NCBI GenBank assembly: GCA_937897325.1 | Contig: CALCOY010000070.1 | Span: forward strand, 30,669 to 94,668 | Reading direction: 5' to 3' | Length of the DNA: 64,000 nt | Origin: an uncultured Shimia sp. | GTDB lineage: Bacteria > Pseudomonadota > Alphaproteobacteria > Rhodobacterales > Rhodobacteraceae | Part shown: positions 37,026-48,051 of the stretch, piece by piece | Layout of the letters: each line of letters opens with the position of its first letter | How positions within the stretch are numbered: the stretch's first letter is position 1 | The notes under the pieces: generated by a model | Told to the model about the DNA's origin: nothing | What the model saw: only the letters and a program-made list of their open reading frames with translations | Databases searched by the model: none | Position numbers and translations under genes: made by a program

Positions 37026-39329
37026 CTAGTGCAACTGCTGGTGAACCGTGTCTGCCAAATCGTTTAAGGAGAAAGGTTTTGGTAGAAATACTGAATTGGG
37101 GATCGAGGCCTGATCTTTGGTCAACCGATCCTCCGCATACCCAGAGACAAACACAACACGAACATCTGGTCGGTCTTTCAACGCTTCGCGCACCCAGCTC
37201 GGGCCATCTTTTCCAGGCATTACGACGTCGGTCACAAAAAGATCCACGCTCAAAGACTCGTCTTCCAGAGTTTTCAAGGCAGCCTCGGCCGAATCTGCCT
37301 CAAGCACCGTGTACCCTCTAAGGCGTAGGGCCCGGCTTGCAAAAGCCCTCACCGGAGCCTCATCCTCCACGAGCAAGATCACCCCATCCCCATGTTTTGG
37401 TGCTGGCGCATCATATGTGATTACCGGCTCAGATAAGGGTGCGGACTGCTCTTCAAGAACCGGGAACATCAAGGTGAATTGAGTCCCGGATCCCAGCTCA
37501 CTGTCGACGAAGATAAAACCTCCGGTCTGCTTGACGATCCCGTAGGCCGTCGAAAGGCCAAGCCCGGTTCCTTCGCCAGTACGCTTTGTCGTATAGAAAG
37601 GCTCGAATACCTTTTGAAGCTTGTCATGTGGGATGCCGACCCCGTCATCAATCACCCGCACACAGACATACTGGCCCTCCGGAACCGTCACACGGTCGCG
37701 ATCAAGCGGTTCTGTCAAGTTGACAGACTCGGTTTCGATCCGGATTTCACCGCCATTCGGCATGGCGTCCCGCGCGTTGACAACCAGGTTCATGAGCACC
37801 TGCTCGAGCTGGCGCTTGTCGGCACGAATGGTTTGCAGGGTGGTATCCTGACTAAGGTTCAACCGGACTTTCTCGCCGACCAGCCGATTGAGCAAATGTG
37901 TCAAATCCGACAACGTATCACGCATATCCAGCACTTCCGGGCGCAATGTCTGCTTTCTTGAAAATGCCAGCAGTTGGCCCACGAGAGCGGCGGCCCGATT
38001 TGCGTTCTGGTTGATCTGCACAAGGTCGCTGTAGTCGGCATCACCTTGATCGTGACGCAGGAGCAGAAGATCGCAGTGACCTGAAATTGCCGTCAGTAGA
38101 TTGTTGAAATCATGCGCGACGCCTCCGGCGAGCTGTCCAATGGCCTGCATCTTCTGGCTTTGGACAAACTGAGCTTCGAGTGTCTTTAACTCGGTCGCAT
38201 CTGACAAGACGGCAATAATCGCCGGCTCCCCGTCATCCGTTATGCGATTCAAGGCGACCTGCACAAAAACCTCGCTATCGTCACCGCGCAGGCGCATGAA
38301 TTCCGTGGTTTGGACGGCACGACCCCCAATTGTTTCAGCCAGCCAATCGGACAGCGGGCGGCCGAGTCCCTCCATAACATCAGATAGATGCGCGCCATTC
38401 ACAAGCGCTCGCCCCACCAGGTTGGCAGCTTCCTTGTTAAAGGATCTTACAACGCCATCGGGAGCAACTTTGACCAATGCGACCGGCAACTCGTTGAAGA
38501 AGAGCCGACTGTTTTCTGCCTCTGGTCCTGGTGCGGGTAGAAGATAAAGAGCCGTGCGACCGACGCCCGCCTCGACCTCCGAAACGACGACCTTTGCCTT
38601 ACCTTGCGCTGTCGTCGCTTCGGCAAGTGCGCCAGATTCGACAGGCAGATCAGTAAACACACGGTCGAGCGATTTCACACGGCCGCCAAGCAATTCTCTG
38701 GCAGCTTCATTCATATGCAGGATGGTACGACTGCGGCCGATGATGAGCATGGGCAGGCTTAGTCCGTCAGAGCCCTGTCCGTTCAAGCCGCCGCGGCCGA
38801 TCGGTTCAAGCCGCCATAGATATGTTTTGCGGTCCATGGGATGTACGGCCACCCGCAAATGACCCTGACGGGTCACCAGGTCCTCTGCAGCGACGCTGCC
38901 GTTCTGCGCTTTGGTTTTCAGGCGAAAGATCAGGCCGCCTGCATTGGCGAAGGTGTTGCGAAAGGCGCCGGTCAGCGTATCACCAACATTGGCCGAGTAG
39001 GCTGAGCGTGCAGCACCGTTCATACGAAGCACTTCACCGTCATCATTCACAATGAAACTGGGGCTCGCATCGTTTTCCACAAAATCGGCTATTGTCGCCG
39101 CAACATTCCCCATCTTTAGGCGAGCAAGGAGCTTTGAACCCGTAAGAAGCACAAAGGCAGCGGCCAAGCCTGATCCTGCTGCCAGAAACGCAAGGCCAAT
39201 CGGGCCGGGAGAAGACACAACACCGATGCTTGCGATCGCCACCGCGGCGATCAAGAGGATAGCCAATTGCGTCGCACCGATACGCGATATGCGACCGATT
39301 TGGCCTGCTTTCAACGCGCTGTGTGTCAC
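37026..39329 (-). CDS. cckA: CckA hybrid histidine kinase
   Basis: 767 residues. Two N-terminal membrane helices (residues about 18-38 and 44-65), two PAS regions (about 80-180 and 270-380), a dimerisation domain with His406 ([20 protein letters not shown]), the ATPase ([51 protein letters not shown]) and a receiver with Asp701 ([14 protein letters not shown]). This is the architecture of CckA, which phosphorylates ChpT, and through it CtrA, or removes phosphate when bound to c-di-GMP. ChpT is also in the window. A TTAA-N7-TTAA box lies 46 bases upstream. Confidence 0.93.
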   Translation of the reverse strand: MTHSALKAGQIGRISRIGATQLAILLIAAVAIASIGVVSSPGPIGLAFLAAGSGLAAAFVLLTGSKLLARLKMGNVAATIADFVENDASPSFIVNDDGEVLRMNGAARSAYSANVGDTLTGAFRNTFANAGGLIFRLKTKAQNGSVAAEDLVTRQGHLRVAVHPMDRKTYLWRLEPIGRGGLNGQGSDGLSLPMLIIGRSRTILHMNEAARELLGGRVKSLDRVFTDLPVESGALAEATTAQGKAKVVVSEVEAGVGRTALYLLPAPGPEAENSRLFFNELPVALVKVAPDGVVRSFNKEAANLVGRALVNGAHLSDVMEGLGRPLSDWLAETIGGRAVQTTEFMRLRGDDSEVFVQVALNRITDDGEPAIIAVLSDATELKTLEAQFVQSQKMQAIGQLAGGVAHDFNNLLTAISGHCDLLLLRHDQGDADYSDLVQINQNANRAAALVGQLLAFSRKQTLRPEVLDMRDTLSDLTHLLNRLVGEKVRLNLSQDTTLQTIRADKRQLEQVLMNLVVNARDAMPNGGEIRIETESVNLTEPLDRDRVTVPEGQYVCVRVIDDGVGIPHDKLQKVFEPFYTTKRTGEGTGLGLSTAYGIVKQTGGFIFVDSELGSGTQFTLMFPVLEEQSAPLSEPVITYDAPAPKHGDGVILLVEDEAPVRAFASRALRLRGYTVLEADSAEAALKTLEDESLSVDLFVTDVVMPGKDGPSWVREALKDRPDVRVVFVSGYAEDRLTKDQASIPNSVFLPKPFSLNDLADTVHQQLH

Positions 39330-39374
39330 ACGACCCCCTTAAAAAAGACCTCGCGAAGTTTTGGCGGCAAAGGG

Positions 39375-39389
39375 TTAATCGCCGCTTAA
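39375..39389. promoter_or_regulatory. candidate CtrA-binding box upstream of cckA
   Basis: TTAA-TCGCCGC-TTAA matches the CtrA consensus (TTAA-N7-TTAA) exactly. It lies 46-60 bases before the cckA start codon in the 139-base gap after the rsmB stop. This would put the kinase under the regulator it controls. A chance match is possible, but no other exact match was noticed in the intergenic DNA of the window. Confidence 0.65.
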
Positions 39390-39468
39390 TTGGCGGCAGA
39401 GCCATATACAGCAGAATTTACTAAAACGCTTCGCAAAAACGCGAGAATGCCGATGGTTGTATCAAAGC

Positions 39469-40629
39469 CTAGGATGCTCGCCTAAGATGCGCAACGAAAA
39501 ACCCATCTCCGGTTTCATCTATCGGCCACGTTTCTGTGTAGGTCATTTGCCAATCGGGATGACGGTTCAGAAATTCGTCGATCTGATCGGCATTCTCTTC
39601 CATCAGAACCGAGCAGGTTGCGTAGATCAGGTAACCATCTCTGGTGACCAGATTTTGTGCCCGGTTGAGGATCTGGCTTTGTGTGCGTTGAAACGCTGCC
39701 AGATCATTGGGCATGAGACGCCATTTGGCTTCTGGCGTACGCCGCCAAGCGCCGCTTCCCGAACATGGCACATCACAAAGAACCAGGTCGAACAGGTCAG
39801 TGTTCGCCAGGTCCGCCGAGGATACGATCTGAACGCGCGTGCCTGCGCGCGCGGCCCTTGAGGGAAGATTTTCCATACGGCCCGGATTGGCGTCATGCGC
39901 TGTGACGGTGCTGCCGACAGCGGCCAATGCAAGAGCCTTGCCGCCGCCGCCCGCGCAATAGTCGAGTGTGCGATTGGCCTTTGGAAGACCAAGAACTATG
40001 GCTTGGCTTGAAGCGTCCTGCATTTCAACCAAGCCATCGATGTAGGCATTTGATTGGCGGATCCTACGGGCGCCCTCCAAAACGTTGAGGGCCGTTGATG
40101 CTCTTGGATTGTATTGCACCTTGATGCCATCAGCCGAAAGGGCCGCCGCACCATCTGCGACCGAGGTTTTGCGAATGTTCACTCTAAGTGTAATCGGAGC
40201 ACGAGCTTGAAGGGCTATCGCCGCTGCGGCCGCCTGATTTGTGAGGCTGCGTTCAAAATACGGAATTAGCCAATCAGGCAAGTTCCACACATCGCCCATG
40301 TCACCTGGCTTTTCCCATTTGGCAAGCTCTTCCACACTCAGCGGGGGCGGCGCATGCCCCTGACCGGTGAAGAGTTTGTCAAGATCGTTACTGACGGCCC
40401 TTAGACGTCCGATCATCAAGGCCCGGCCCGTCTGCCCGCCACCCTGCACCGCATCGGACCGCCAATTTCGCAGAACATCGAAAACGTGATCGCGGATGGC
40501 TGCCCGATCTCCTGATCCGGCAAACCGGCTGGCCCGGGCCCAACGGAGCAGGGCCTGCTCTGCCGGCATACCGCCAACGACGTCATCCAGAACCGAAATG
40601 GCGGCCGCAACACGTGCACCGGGCGTCAT
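39469..40629 (-). CDS. rsmB: RsmB-type 16S rRNA m5C methyltransferase
   Basis: 386 residues. N-terminal NusB-like helical region (AAISVLDDVVGGMPAEQALL), then the RsmB/Nop2 SAM domain: VEMQDASSQAIVLGLPKANR, LDYCAGGGGKALALAAVGST (SAM loop), LVLCDVPCSGSGAWRRTPEA with the release cysteine, and DGYLIYATCSVLMEENADQI with the catalytic TCS cysteine. RsmB methylates C967 of 16S rRNA; other RsmB/F relatives cannot be fully excluded. It is 42 bases downstream of guaB. Confidence 0.9.
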   Translation of the reverse strand: MTPGARVAAAISVLDDVVGGMPAEQALLRWARASRFAGSGDRAAIRDHVFDVLRNWRSDAVQGGGQTGRALMIGRLRAVSNDLDKLFTGQGHAPPPLSVEELAKWEKPGDMGDVWNLPDWLIPYFERSLTNQAAAAAIALQARAPITLRVNIRKTSVADGAAALSADGIKVQYNPRASTALNVLEGARRIRQSNAYIDGLVEMQDASSQAIVLGLPKANRTLDYCAGGGGKALALAAVGSTVTAHDANPGRMENLPSRAARAGTRVQIVSSADLANTDLFDLVLCDVPCSGSGAWRRTPEAKWRLMPNDLAAFQRTQSQILNRAQNLVTRDGYLIYATCSVLMEENADQIDEFLNRHPDWQMTYTETWPIDETGDGFFVAHLRRAS

Positions 40630-40671
40630 GGCAGTTCACTCAAGGATCTGATCCGCATGCAGGCTGCCGGA

Positions 40672-42123
<1,452 letters not shown>

Positions 42124-42306
42124 TCACCTCACTTGGGGACGTCGGTTGGCACTTTCCTATTTCACGCTGTGCGACGAATGGAAAGAGCCAAAACAGCCGC
42201 ATCAGGCGCGCTCGGAATTGCCGTACAAGCATCGAAATGTGCCGTTCTACCTCTTTCCCTTACCGCACCCGACACTATTCTGCGCGATAACGAAGGATAC
42301 GAGTAC

Positions 42307-44346
42307 ATGAACAGCGACCCACTTGTCATTTTCACACCCTCGGGCAAACGCGGGCACTTTCCCGTCGGCACGCCGATTCTGACAGCTGCGCGGCAATTGG
42401 GGGTGGATCTCGATTCGGTCTGTGGCGGACGTGGCATTTGTTCGAAGTGCCAGATCACGCCAGGTTATGGAGAGTTTCCAAAGCATGGGCTGACCGTCTC
42501 AGCCGACGCGCTTTCAGAGTGGAACGCGGTCGAACAACGCTACGACGACAAGCGCGGTTTGACGAAGGGGCGCCGTCTCGGCTGTCAGGCCACCGTGCAA
42601 GGTGACGTGGTCATTGACGTCCCGCCTGAAAGCCAGGTGCACAAGCAGGTCGTGCGCAAGGCCGCCACTGCCCGGGCGATCAAGATGGATCCGGCGACGC
42701 GGCTTTACTATCTTGAAGTTGAAGAACCTGACATGCACGAACCGACAGGTGACCTGGAACGTTTGGCCCGCGCCTTAAAAGCGCAATGGGAGATTGACAG
42801 CTTGCGCTGCGATCTGCCGATCCTTGCGCGCCTGCAGCCGACCCTGCGGAAGGGTAAATGGAAGGTGACCGTCGCGCTTCACAAAGGGCACAACGACAAA
42901 GAGAATCACCTTCTCGATATCTGGCCTGGCCTGCACGAAGGTGGACTATTTGGGTTGGCAATCGATCTCGGCTCGACCACGATTGCCGCCCATCTCTGCG
43001 ATCTGGTGACGGGAGAGGTCAGAACCTCGTCTGGTATTATGAACCCGCAGATCCGCTTTGGCGAAGACCTGATGAGCCGGGTCAGTTACGCGATGATGAA
43101 CCCAGGCGGCGACAAGGAAATGACCAACGCAGTGCGTGAGGCCATTGATACGCTGGCCGCCGACATTGCAAAGGAAGCGGGTATTGATCCCAGCCTGATC
43201 ATCGAAGCCGTCTTCGTATGCAATCCGGTCATGCATCACCTGCTTCTAGGTCTCGATCCGGTCGAACTTGGCCAGGCGCCGTTTGCCTTGGCCACGTCCG
43301 AGGCAGTTTCGCTTGATGCGCGAGATCTCGACCTTTCAGCGATCAATCCCTCTGCCCGCCTGTTCCTTCTGCCCTGCATCGCCGGGCATGTAGGGGCGGA
43401 TGCAGCGGCAGTGGCCCTGTCGGAACAACCGGGCCAGTCTGAAGATCTGGTCCTTGTGGTCGATGTCGGAACCAATGCCGAAATCCTTCTGGGCGACAAG
43501 ACTCGCGTTCTGGCCTGTTCTTCGCCCACAGGCCCGGCATTCGAAGGCGCGCAGATCAGCTCGGGCCAACGGGCCGCTGCTGGGGCCATTGAACGTATAG
43601 AAATTGATCCAGACACGAAAGAACCCCGCTTCCGCGTGATCGGATGCAATCTCTGGTCCGATGAGGATGGCTTCGCCAGGGCAACCGCGCAAACGGGCAT
43701 CACAGGCATCTGCGGATCCGGAATCATCGAAGCGGTGGCCGAAATGCGCATCGCTGGCCTGCTGGACGCCTCTGGCCTTATCGGTTCAGCGGCGCAGACC
43801 GGCACATTGCGGAGTGTCGCAGAGGGGCGCACGAATGCCTACCTGATCCATGACGGCACGGCCGATGGCGGCCCGAGGATCACGGTCACCCAGGGCGATA
43901 TCCGCGCGATCCAACTGGCCAAGTCGGCCCTTTATGCGGGGGCCCGCCTGTTGATGGATGAACGTGGTGTCGATCACGTGGACCGCATCGTTCTGGCCGG
44001 TGCCTTCGGCGCGCATATCTCTACGAAACACGCCATGGTCCTTGGCATGATCCCGGATGCACCGCTGGACAAGGTCACAAGTGCGGGAAATGCCGCTGGC
44101 ACGGGCGCCCGCATCGCCCTGTGCAACATCGCGGCCCGGTCGGAGATCGAAACCATGGTACGGGATATCACCAAGGTCGAAACAGCCATCGAGCCGAAAT
44201 TCCAGGAACACTTCGTCAACGCTTCGGCCATCCCGAACAGCGCCGATCCATTCCCCATCCTGAACTCTGTCGTGACCTTGCCCGATGTCAGCTTCAACAC
44301 AGGCGGAGGTGAGGCCGGGGGCCGTCGCAGGAGACGCCGGGGATGA
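42307..44346 (+). CDS. RACo-type reductive activator of corrinoid proteins (2Fe-2S, ASKHA, DUF4445)
   Basis: 679 residues from ATG at 42307; the frame upstream lies in the guaB promoter region and is not conserved-looking. N-terminal ferredoxin domain with Cys39, Cys45, Cys48 (SVCGGRGICSKCQITPG) and Cys93, holding a 2Fe-2S cluster. From about residue 215 comes an ASKHA ATPase domain (FGLAIDLGSTTIAAHLCDLV, then LVVDVGTNAEILLGD). The C-terminus is a Gly/Arg-rich tail (GGGEAGGRRRRRRG). Such proteins use ATP and electrons to return oxidised Co(II) corrinoid to Co(I). The client corrinoid protein is not in the window. Coupled to the next methyltransferase by ATGA. Confidence 0.9.
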   Translation: MNSDPLVIFTPSGKRGHFPVGTPILTAARQLGVDLDSVCGGRGICSKCQITPGYGEFPKHGLTVSADALSEWNAVEQRYDDKRGLTKGRRLGCQATVQGDVVIDVPPESQVHKQVVRKAATARAIKMDPATRLYYLEVEEPDMHEPTGDLERLARALKAQWEIDSLRCDLPILARLQPTLRKGKWKVTVALHKGHNDKENHLLDIWPGLHEGGLFGLAIDLGSTTIAAHLCDLVTGEVRTSSGIMNPQIRFGEDLMSRVSYAMMNPGGDKEMTNAVREAIDTLAADIAKEAGIDPSLIIEAVFVCNPVMHHLLLGLDPVELGQAPFALATSEAVSLDARDLDLSAINPSARLFLLPCIAGHVGADAAAVALSEQPGQSEDLVLVVDVGTNAEILLGDKTRVLACSSPTGPAFEGAQISSGQRAAAGAIERIEIDPDTKEPRFRVIGCNLWSDEDGFARATAQTGITGICGSGIIEAVAEMRIAGLLDASGLIGSAAQTGTLRSVAEGRTNAYLIHDGTADGGPRITVTQGDIRAIQLAKSALYAGARLLMDERGVDHVDRIVLAGAFGAHISTKHAMVLGMIPDAPLDKVTSAGNAAGTGARIALCNIAARSEIETMVRDITKVETAIEPKFQEHFVNASAIPNSADPFPILNSVVTLPDVSFNTGGGEAGGRRRRRRG

Positions 44347-45179
44347 GCAACGCGGATCAGGCAGAATTCTGGACCGATGTTGCCGGCCACAAATGGGTCA
44401 CACACCAGCACGGCATGGATGCAACCCTAGCCCCAGTCCTAGATCTGGTTCTGGCAGAGGCAGATCTGCAAACAGGGGAACACGTGCTCGACATCGGCTG
44501 CGGCGCAGGCACCAGCACATTTGCGGCGGCCGACTATGTTGGCGATCAGGGTCGCGTGACCGGGCTCGACATCTCGCCAACCTTGCTGAAACACGCACGC
44601 ACACAGGGCGCCGACAAACCCCAGGCGCGGTTCGTCCAAGCCGATGCTCAGACCCACGCGTTCGATCATGCCTATGACGTTATGATCTCGCGATTTGGCG
44701 TTATGTTCTTCGCTGACACGGCTGCCGCTTTTGCCAACATCACCAAAGGATTAAAGTCTGGCGCACGTATGATCATGGCAGCCTGGGGTCCTGCCCCGCA
44801 GAACCCATGGTTCATGGATGCTGCCGCCGTCGCGTCAGATGTGATGGGCAAACCTCCAAAGACGGATCGCACCCTGCCGGGGCCCTTTGCCTTCGAAGAC
44901 GCACAACGCGTGATCCGAATGCTTGAGGCGGCAGAATTGCAAGACGTCAAATGCGATGCAAAATCCCTGCATCTCACACCTTCGGGATCTGCGTATGATG
45001 TCGCTTTGCAAAGCACGCATATCGGTCCCGCCCAAAGCATACTGTCTCTCTTCGAAGGCAACGAGGCCGATCGAATGCGTATCGCGAAAACGCTCGCCAA
45101 CACGTTTGCAAGTTATGGCACGGCTAACGGGCTTCGCATCCCGGCTGTGATCAACCTCATTACCGCGCGCGCACCTTGA
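44343..45179 (+). CDS. class I SAM-dependent methyltransferase, UbiE/COQ5-like
   Basis: 278 residues, start overlapping the RACo stop (ATGA). SAM-binding motif LDIGCGAGTSTFAAADYVGD, then VTGLDISPTLLKHARTQ (acidic residue for the ribose), FVQADAQTHAFDHAYDVMIS and FGVMFFADTAAAFANI, typical of the Methyltransf_11/25 group. Substrate unknown. Coupling to the corrinoid activator suggests a role near C1 metabolism, though such fusions of unrelated genes also occur. No membrane segments or signal peptide. Confidence 0.82.
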   Translation: MSNADQAEFWTDVAGHKWVTHQHGMDATLAPVLDLVLAEADLQTGEHVLDIGCGAGTSTFAAADYVGDQGRVTGLDISPTLLKHARTQGADKPQARFVQADAQTHAFDHAYDVMISRFGVMFFADTAAAFANITKGLKSGARMIMAAWGPAPQNPWFMDAAAVASDVMGKPPKTDRTLPGPFAFEDAQRVIRMLEAAELQDVKCDAKSLHLTPSGSAYDVALQSTHIGPAQSILSLFEGNEADRMRIAKTLANTFASYGTANGLRIPAVINLITARAP

Positions 45180-45222
45180 TCGCTTGACCCTAAGATCCCG
45201 ACCGATTACCCCCAGGGTCCGG

Positions 45223-45296
45223 GCGGGTATGGTGAAAAGGTATCACGCGAGCTTCCCAAGCTTAAGTTACGGGTTCGATTCCCGTTACCCGCTCCA
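45223..45296 (+). tRNA. tRNA-Gly (anticodon CCC)
   Basis: The acceptor stem GCGGGTA (45223-45229) pairs with TACCCGC (45286-45292), discriminator T, CCA encoded. The anticodon loop TTCCCAA gives anticodon CCC at 45255-45257. T arm GGGTTCGATTCCC is standard. A C-A pair at the top of the anticodon stem is the only irregularity. It reads GGG codons. Confidence 0.94.
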
Positions 45297-45442
45297 GCCC
45301 TTCTTATCGCTCAGAATACGGGCTCGCGCCCAAGACGCTATTGGGGCACCAACAGGAAGGTTGCAACAGCATCGCAATCGCGGCCCCCATCGGGGCCACA
45401 AAACATCGCTTGCCCGCGCAGCACGCACCTTTTCACAAAAGC

Positions 45443-45865
45443 TCAGCCGACCAGTTCAAGACCAGAGAAGAAGTAGGCGATCTCAACCGCTGCCGTTTCA
45501 GGCGCGTCCGATCCATGGACCGAATTCTCGCCCACGCTCTCGGCAAACTCGGCCCGGATCGTGCCTTCGGCCGCATCCGCCGGATTGGTCGCGCCCATGA
45601 CTTCTCGGTTCTTTGCAATAGCACCTTGACCTTCGAGGACCTGGGCGACGATCGGGGCTGAGGCCATGAATTCGCACAATTCATCATAGAACGGGCGCTC
45701 TGCGTGCACCTTGTAGAATTCACCCGCCTGCGCCTTGGTCAGATGAATGCGCTTTTGCGCCACAATCCGCAGACCTGCCTCTTCGAATTTCGCGTTGATC
45801 TTGCCAGTCAGATTGCGGCGCGTCGCATCGGGTTTGATGATGGAAAAGGTCCGTTCCAGGGCCAT
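45443..45865 (-). CDS. ndk: nucleoside diphosphate kinase
   Basis: 140 residues, the standard NDK length. [20 protein letters not shown] at the start, [40 protein letters not shown] and the active-site [12 protein letters not shown] with the phospho-accepting His are all present. It balances nucleoside triphosphate pools using ATP. It is divergent from the ABC-F gene, 129 bases away. Confidence 0.98.
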   Translation of the reverse strand: MALERTFSIIKPDATRRNLTGKINAKFEEAGLRIVAQKRIHLTKAQAGEFYKVHAERPFYDELCEFMASAPIVAQVLEGQGAIAKNREVMGATNPADAAEGTIRAEFAESVGENSVHGSDAPETAAVEIAYFFSGLELVG

Positions 45866-45994
45866 GGGTCTCTCCGTTGGTCAAGCGGGCCCAAGCCGGG
45901 CGCCGGATATTGAAATCGCGGCTCCGATAGCATGGGGGTCTGACCTTGGAAAGGGGCGTTGCAGGTGACCTTCGCAACCTGCTAAGGCCCCGGT

Positions 45995-47839
45995 ATGCTG
46001 CGGATCAACGACATAAGTTATGCGGTTGCTGGCCGGCCCCTCCTTGAAACGGCCAGCGCAGTGATCCCGTCGGGCCACAAGGTCGGCCTCGTAGGTCGCA
46101 ACGGGACTGGAAAGACAACCCTCTTTCGTCTGATCCGCGGCGAACTGGCATTGGAAAGCGGCGCCATCTCCTTGCCAGCGGGCATGCGGATCGGTGGTGT
46201 CGCACAAGAAGTGCCCGCCAATCAGGTCAGCCTGCTCGACACTGTGCTTGCAGCTGACACCGAACGCGCGGCCCTTCTGGCCGAAGAAACCGATGACGCA
46301 GCCCGTATCGCCGAGATTCAGACCCGCTTGGCCGACTTGGACGCCTGGAGCGCCGAGGCGCGCGCGGCCACGATCCTGAAGGGGTTGGGCTTCGACGAGG
46401 CTGATCAACAGCGACCATGCTCGGACTTTTCAGGGGGTTGGCGGATGCGCGTGGCGCTGGCGGGCGTTCTTTTTGCACGACCAGATCTGCTGCTTCTGGA
46501 CGAGCCGACGAACTATCTGGATCTCGAAGGCGCTTTATGGCTTGAAAGCTACCTGGCCCGATACCCGCACACCGTTCTGATCATCAGCCATGATCGCGGT
46601 CTGCTCAACCGTGCCGTCGGTGCGATCCTGCATCTCGAAGACCGCAAGCTGACCTTCTACCAAGGCCCCTATGATCAGTTCGCGCGCCAACGGGCAGAAA
46701 AGCTGGCCGTTGCGGCGGCCGAGGCCAAGAAGCAAGAGGCAAGGCGCGCGCATCTTCAATCCTATGTGGATCGCTTTCGATACAAGGCGGACAAGGCCAG
46801 ACAGGCGCAATCACGACTGAAGGCTCTGGCTCGGATGCAGCCGATCGCGAGTCCACAGGAGGTGGCCCTGCGGCGTTTCGAATTTCCCAACCCGGAAGAG
46901 CTTTCGCCGCCCATAATCAACCTTGAAGGTGGGGTGACGGGTTACGGCGACACACAGGTTTTGCAGGGTCTGGATCTACGGATTGATCAAGATGATCGTA
47001 TCGCCCTTCTTGGCAAGAATGGCCAGGGAAAATCCACACTTTCCAAGTTGTTATCCGGCAGGCTTCCAGTAATGAAGGGCCGCATGATCAAGGCAGCCAA
47101 ACTGCGGATTGGCTACTTTGCCCAGCATCAGGTGGATGAGCTTCACGTCGACGAGACCCCTCTGGATCACCTGCGGCGCGAGCGGCCGAATGAAGCGCCA
47201 GCCAAATGGCGCGCGCGGCTTTCTGGCTTTGGCCTGAACGCCGATCAAGCCGAAACGCTGGTGGGGCAGCTGTCGGGCGGGCAAAAGGCGCGTCTCTCAC
47301 TTTTGCTGGCCACGCTCGATGCGCCGCATCTCCTGATCCTTGACGAGCCGACCAACCACCTAGATATCGAAAGCCGCGAGGCACTTGTCGAGGCGCTTAC
47401 GAACTACACCGGTGCGGTAATCCTTGTCAGCCATGACATGCACCTGCTTGAACTGGTGGCTGACCGTTTGTGGCTTGTGTCGAGCAGGACGGTAAAACCC
47501 TTTGAAGAAGATTTAGAAACATACCGCAAGCTTCTGCTTTCGCAGGAAAAACGCCCCCGCGAAACTGCTGCCCTCAAGCCGAAACGGCTGAGTCGCGATC
47601 AACTGATCGCATTGCGATCGGAGGTCCGGAAATCCGAGGCGCGGGTAGAGAAGCTCAACGAGATGCGCGACCAGCTCGCAGCCAAGCTCGCAGCACCGGA
47701 ACTCTATGAAGATACGCGGATTGGAGAGCTTGAGACCTGGCAGAAGAAGTATGCTGAAGTCATGGATGGGCTTGACCGCGCCGAAGCTCTTTGGATGACC
47801 GCACTTGAGCGCCTAGAGGCGGCGGAACAAACCGGCTGA
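45995..47839 (+). CDS. ABC-F family ATPase (Uup/YheS-like)
   Basis: 614 residues, two ABC domains and no membrane segment. Walker A GLVGRNGTGKTTLFRLIRGE and ALLGKNGQGKSTLSKLLSGR; signatures CSDFSGGWRMRVALAGVLFA and LVGQLSGGQKARLSLLLAT; Walker B LLLLDEPTNYLD and LLILDEPTNHLD. The linker between domains (near residues 235-290) is charged, and the C-terminal 90 residues form a coiled coil (RSEVRKSEARVEKLNEMRDQ). ABC-F proteins act at the ribosome exit site to rescue stalled translation. Closest recognised types are Uup and YheS; which is uncertain. Confidence 0.93.
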   Translation: MLRINDISYAVAGRPLLETASAVIPSGHKVGLVGRNGTGKTTLFRLIRGELALESGAISLPAGMRIGGVAQEVPANQVSLLDTVLAADTERAALLAEETDDAARIAEIQTRLADLDAWSAEARAATILKGLGFDEADQQRPCSDFSGGWRMRVALAGVLFARPDLLLLDEPTNYLDLEGALWLESYLARYPHTVLIISHDRGLLNRAVGAILHLEDRKLTFYQGPYDQFARQRAEKLAVAAAEAKKQEARRAHLQSYVDRFRYKADKARQAQSRLKALARMQPIASPQEVALRRFEFPNPEELSPPIINLEGGVTGYGDTQVLQGLDLRIDQDDRIALLGKNGQGKSTLSKLLSGRLPVMKGRMIKAAKLRIGYFAQHQVDELHVDETPLDHLRRERPNEAPAKWRARLSGFGLNADQAETLVGQLSGGQKARLSLLLATLDAPHLLILDEPTNHLDIESREALVEALTNYTGAVILVSHDMHLLELVADRLWLVSSRTVKPFEEDLETYRKLLLSQEKRPRETAALKPKRLSRDQLIALRSEVRKSEARVEKLNEMRDQLAAKLAAPELYEDTRIGELETWQKKYAEVMDGLDRAEALWMTALERLEAAEQTG

Positions 47840-48051
47840 GGTACCGCCCATAGCGCCTGAAGCGTGCCATATACCAACCCGACCGAAACTAAGGGAACAC
47901 ATAGAAACAGCGCAAAAAGTCCTATCTTTTGACGTCGGTATCACGTCGGTACAGGGTCGGTGTCTATGTCGGCATGTGCCCATTAACGCGCAAGGCGATC
48001 GGACGTCTCGATTAAGGGGAAACGCCCAAGTCTCACCCATACTAGTCTGCC

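Noticed and set aside
47840..48051. Possible CRISPR or repeat in the gap after the ABC-F gene
   Set aside because: The GTCGGTATCACGTCGGTACAGG stretch contains a short imperfect repeat of GTCGGTA only; there is no regular spacing and no array.
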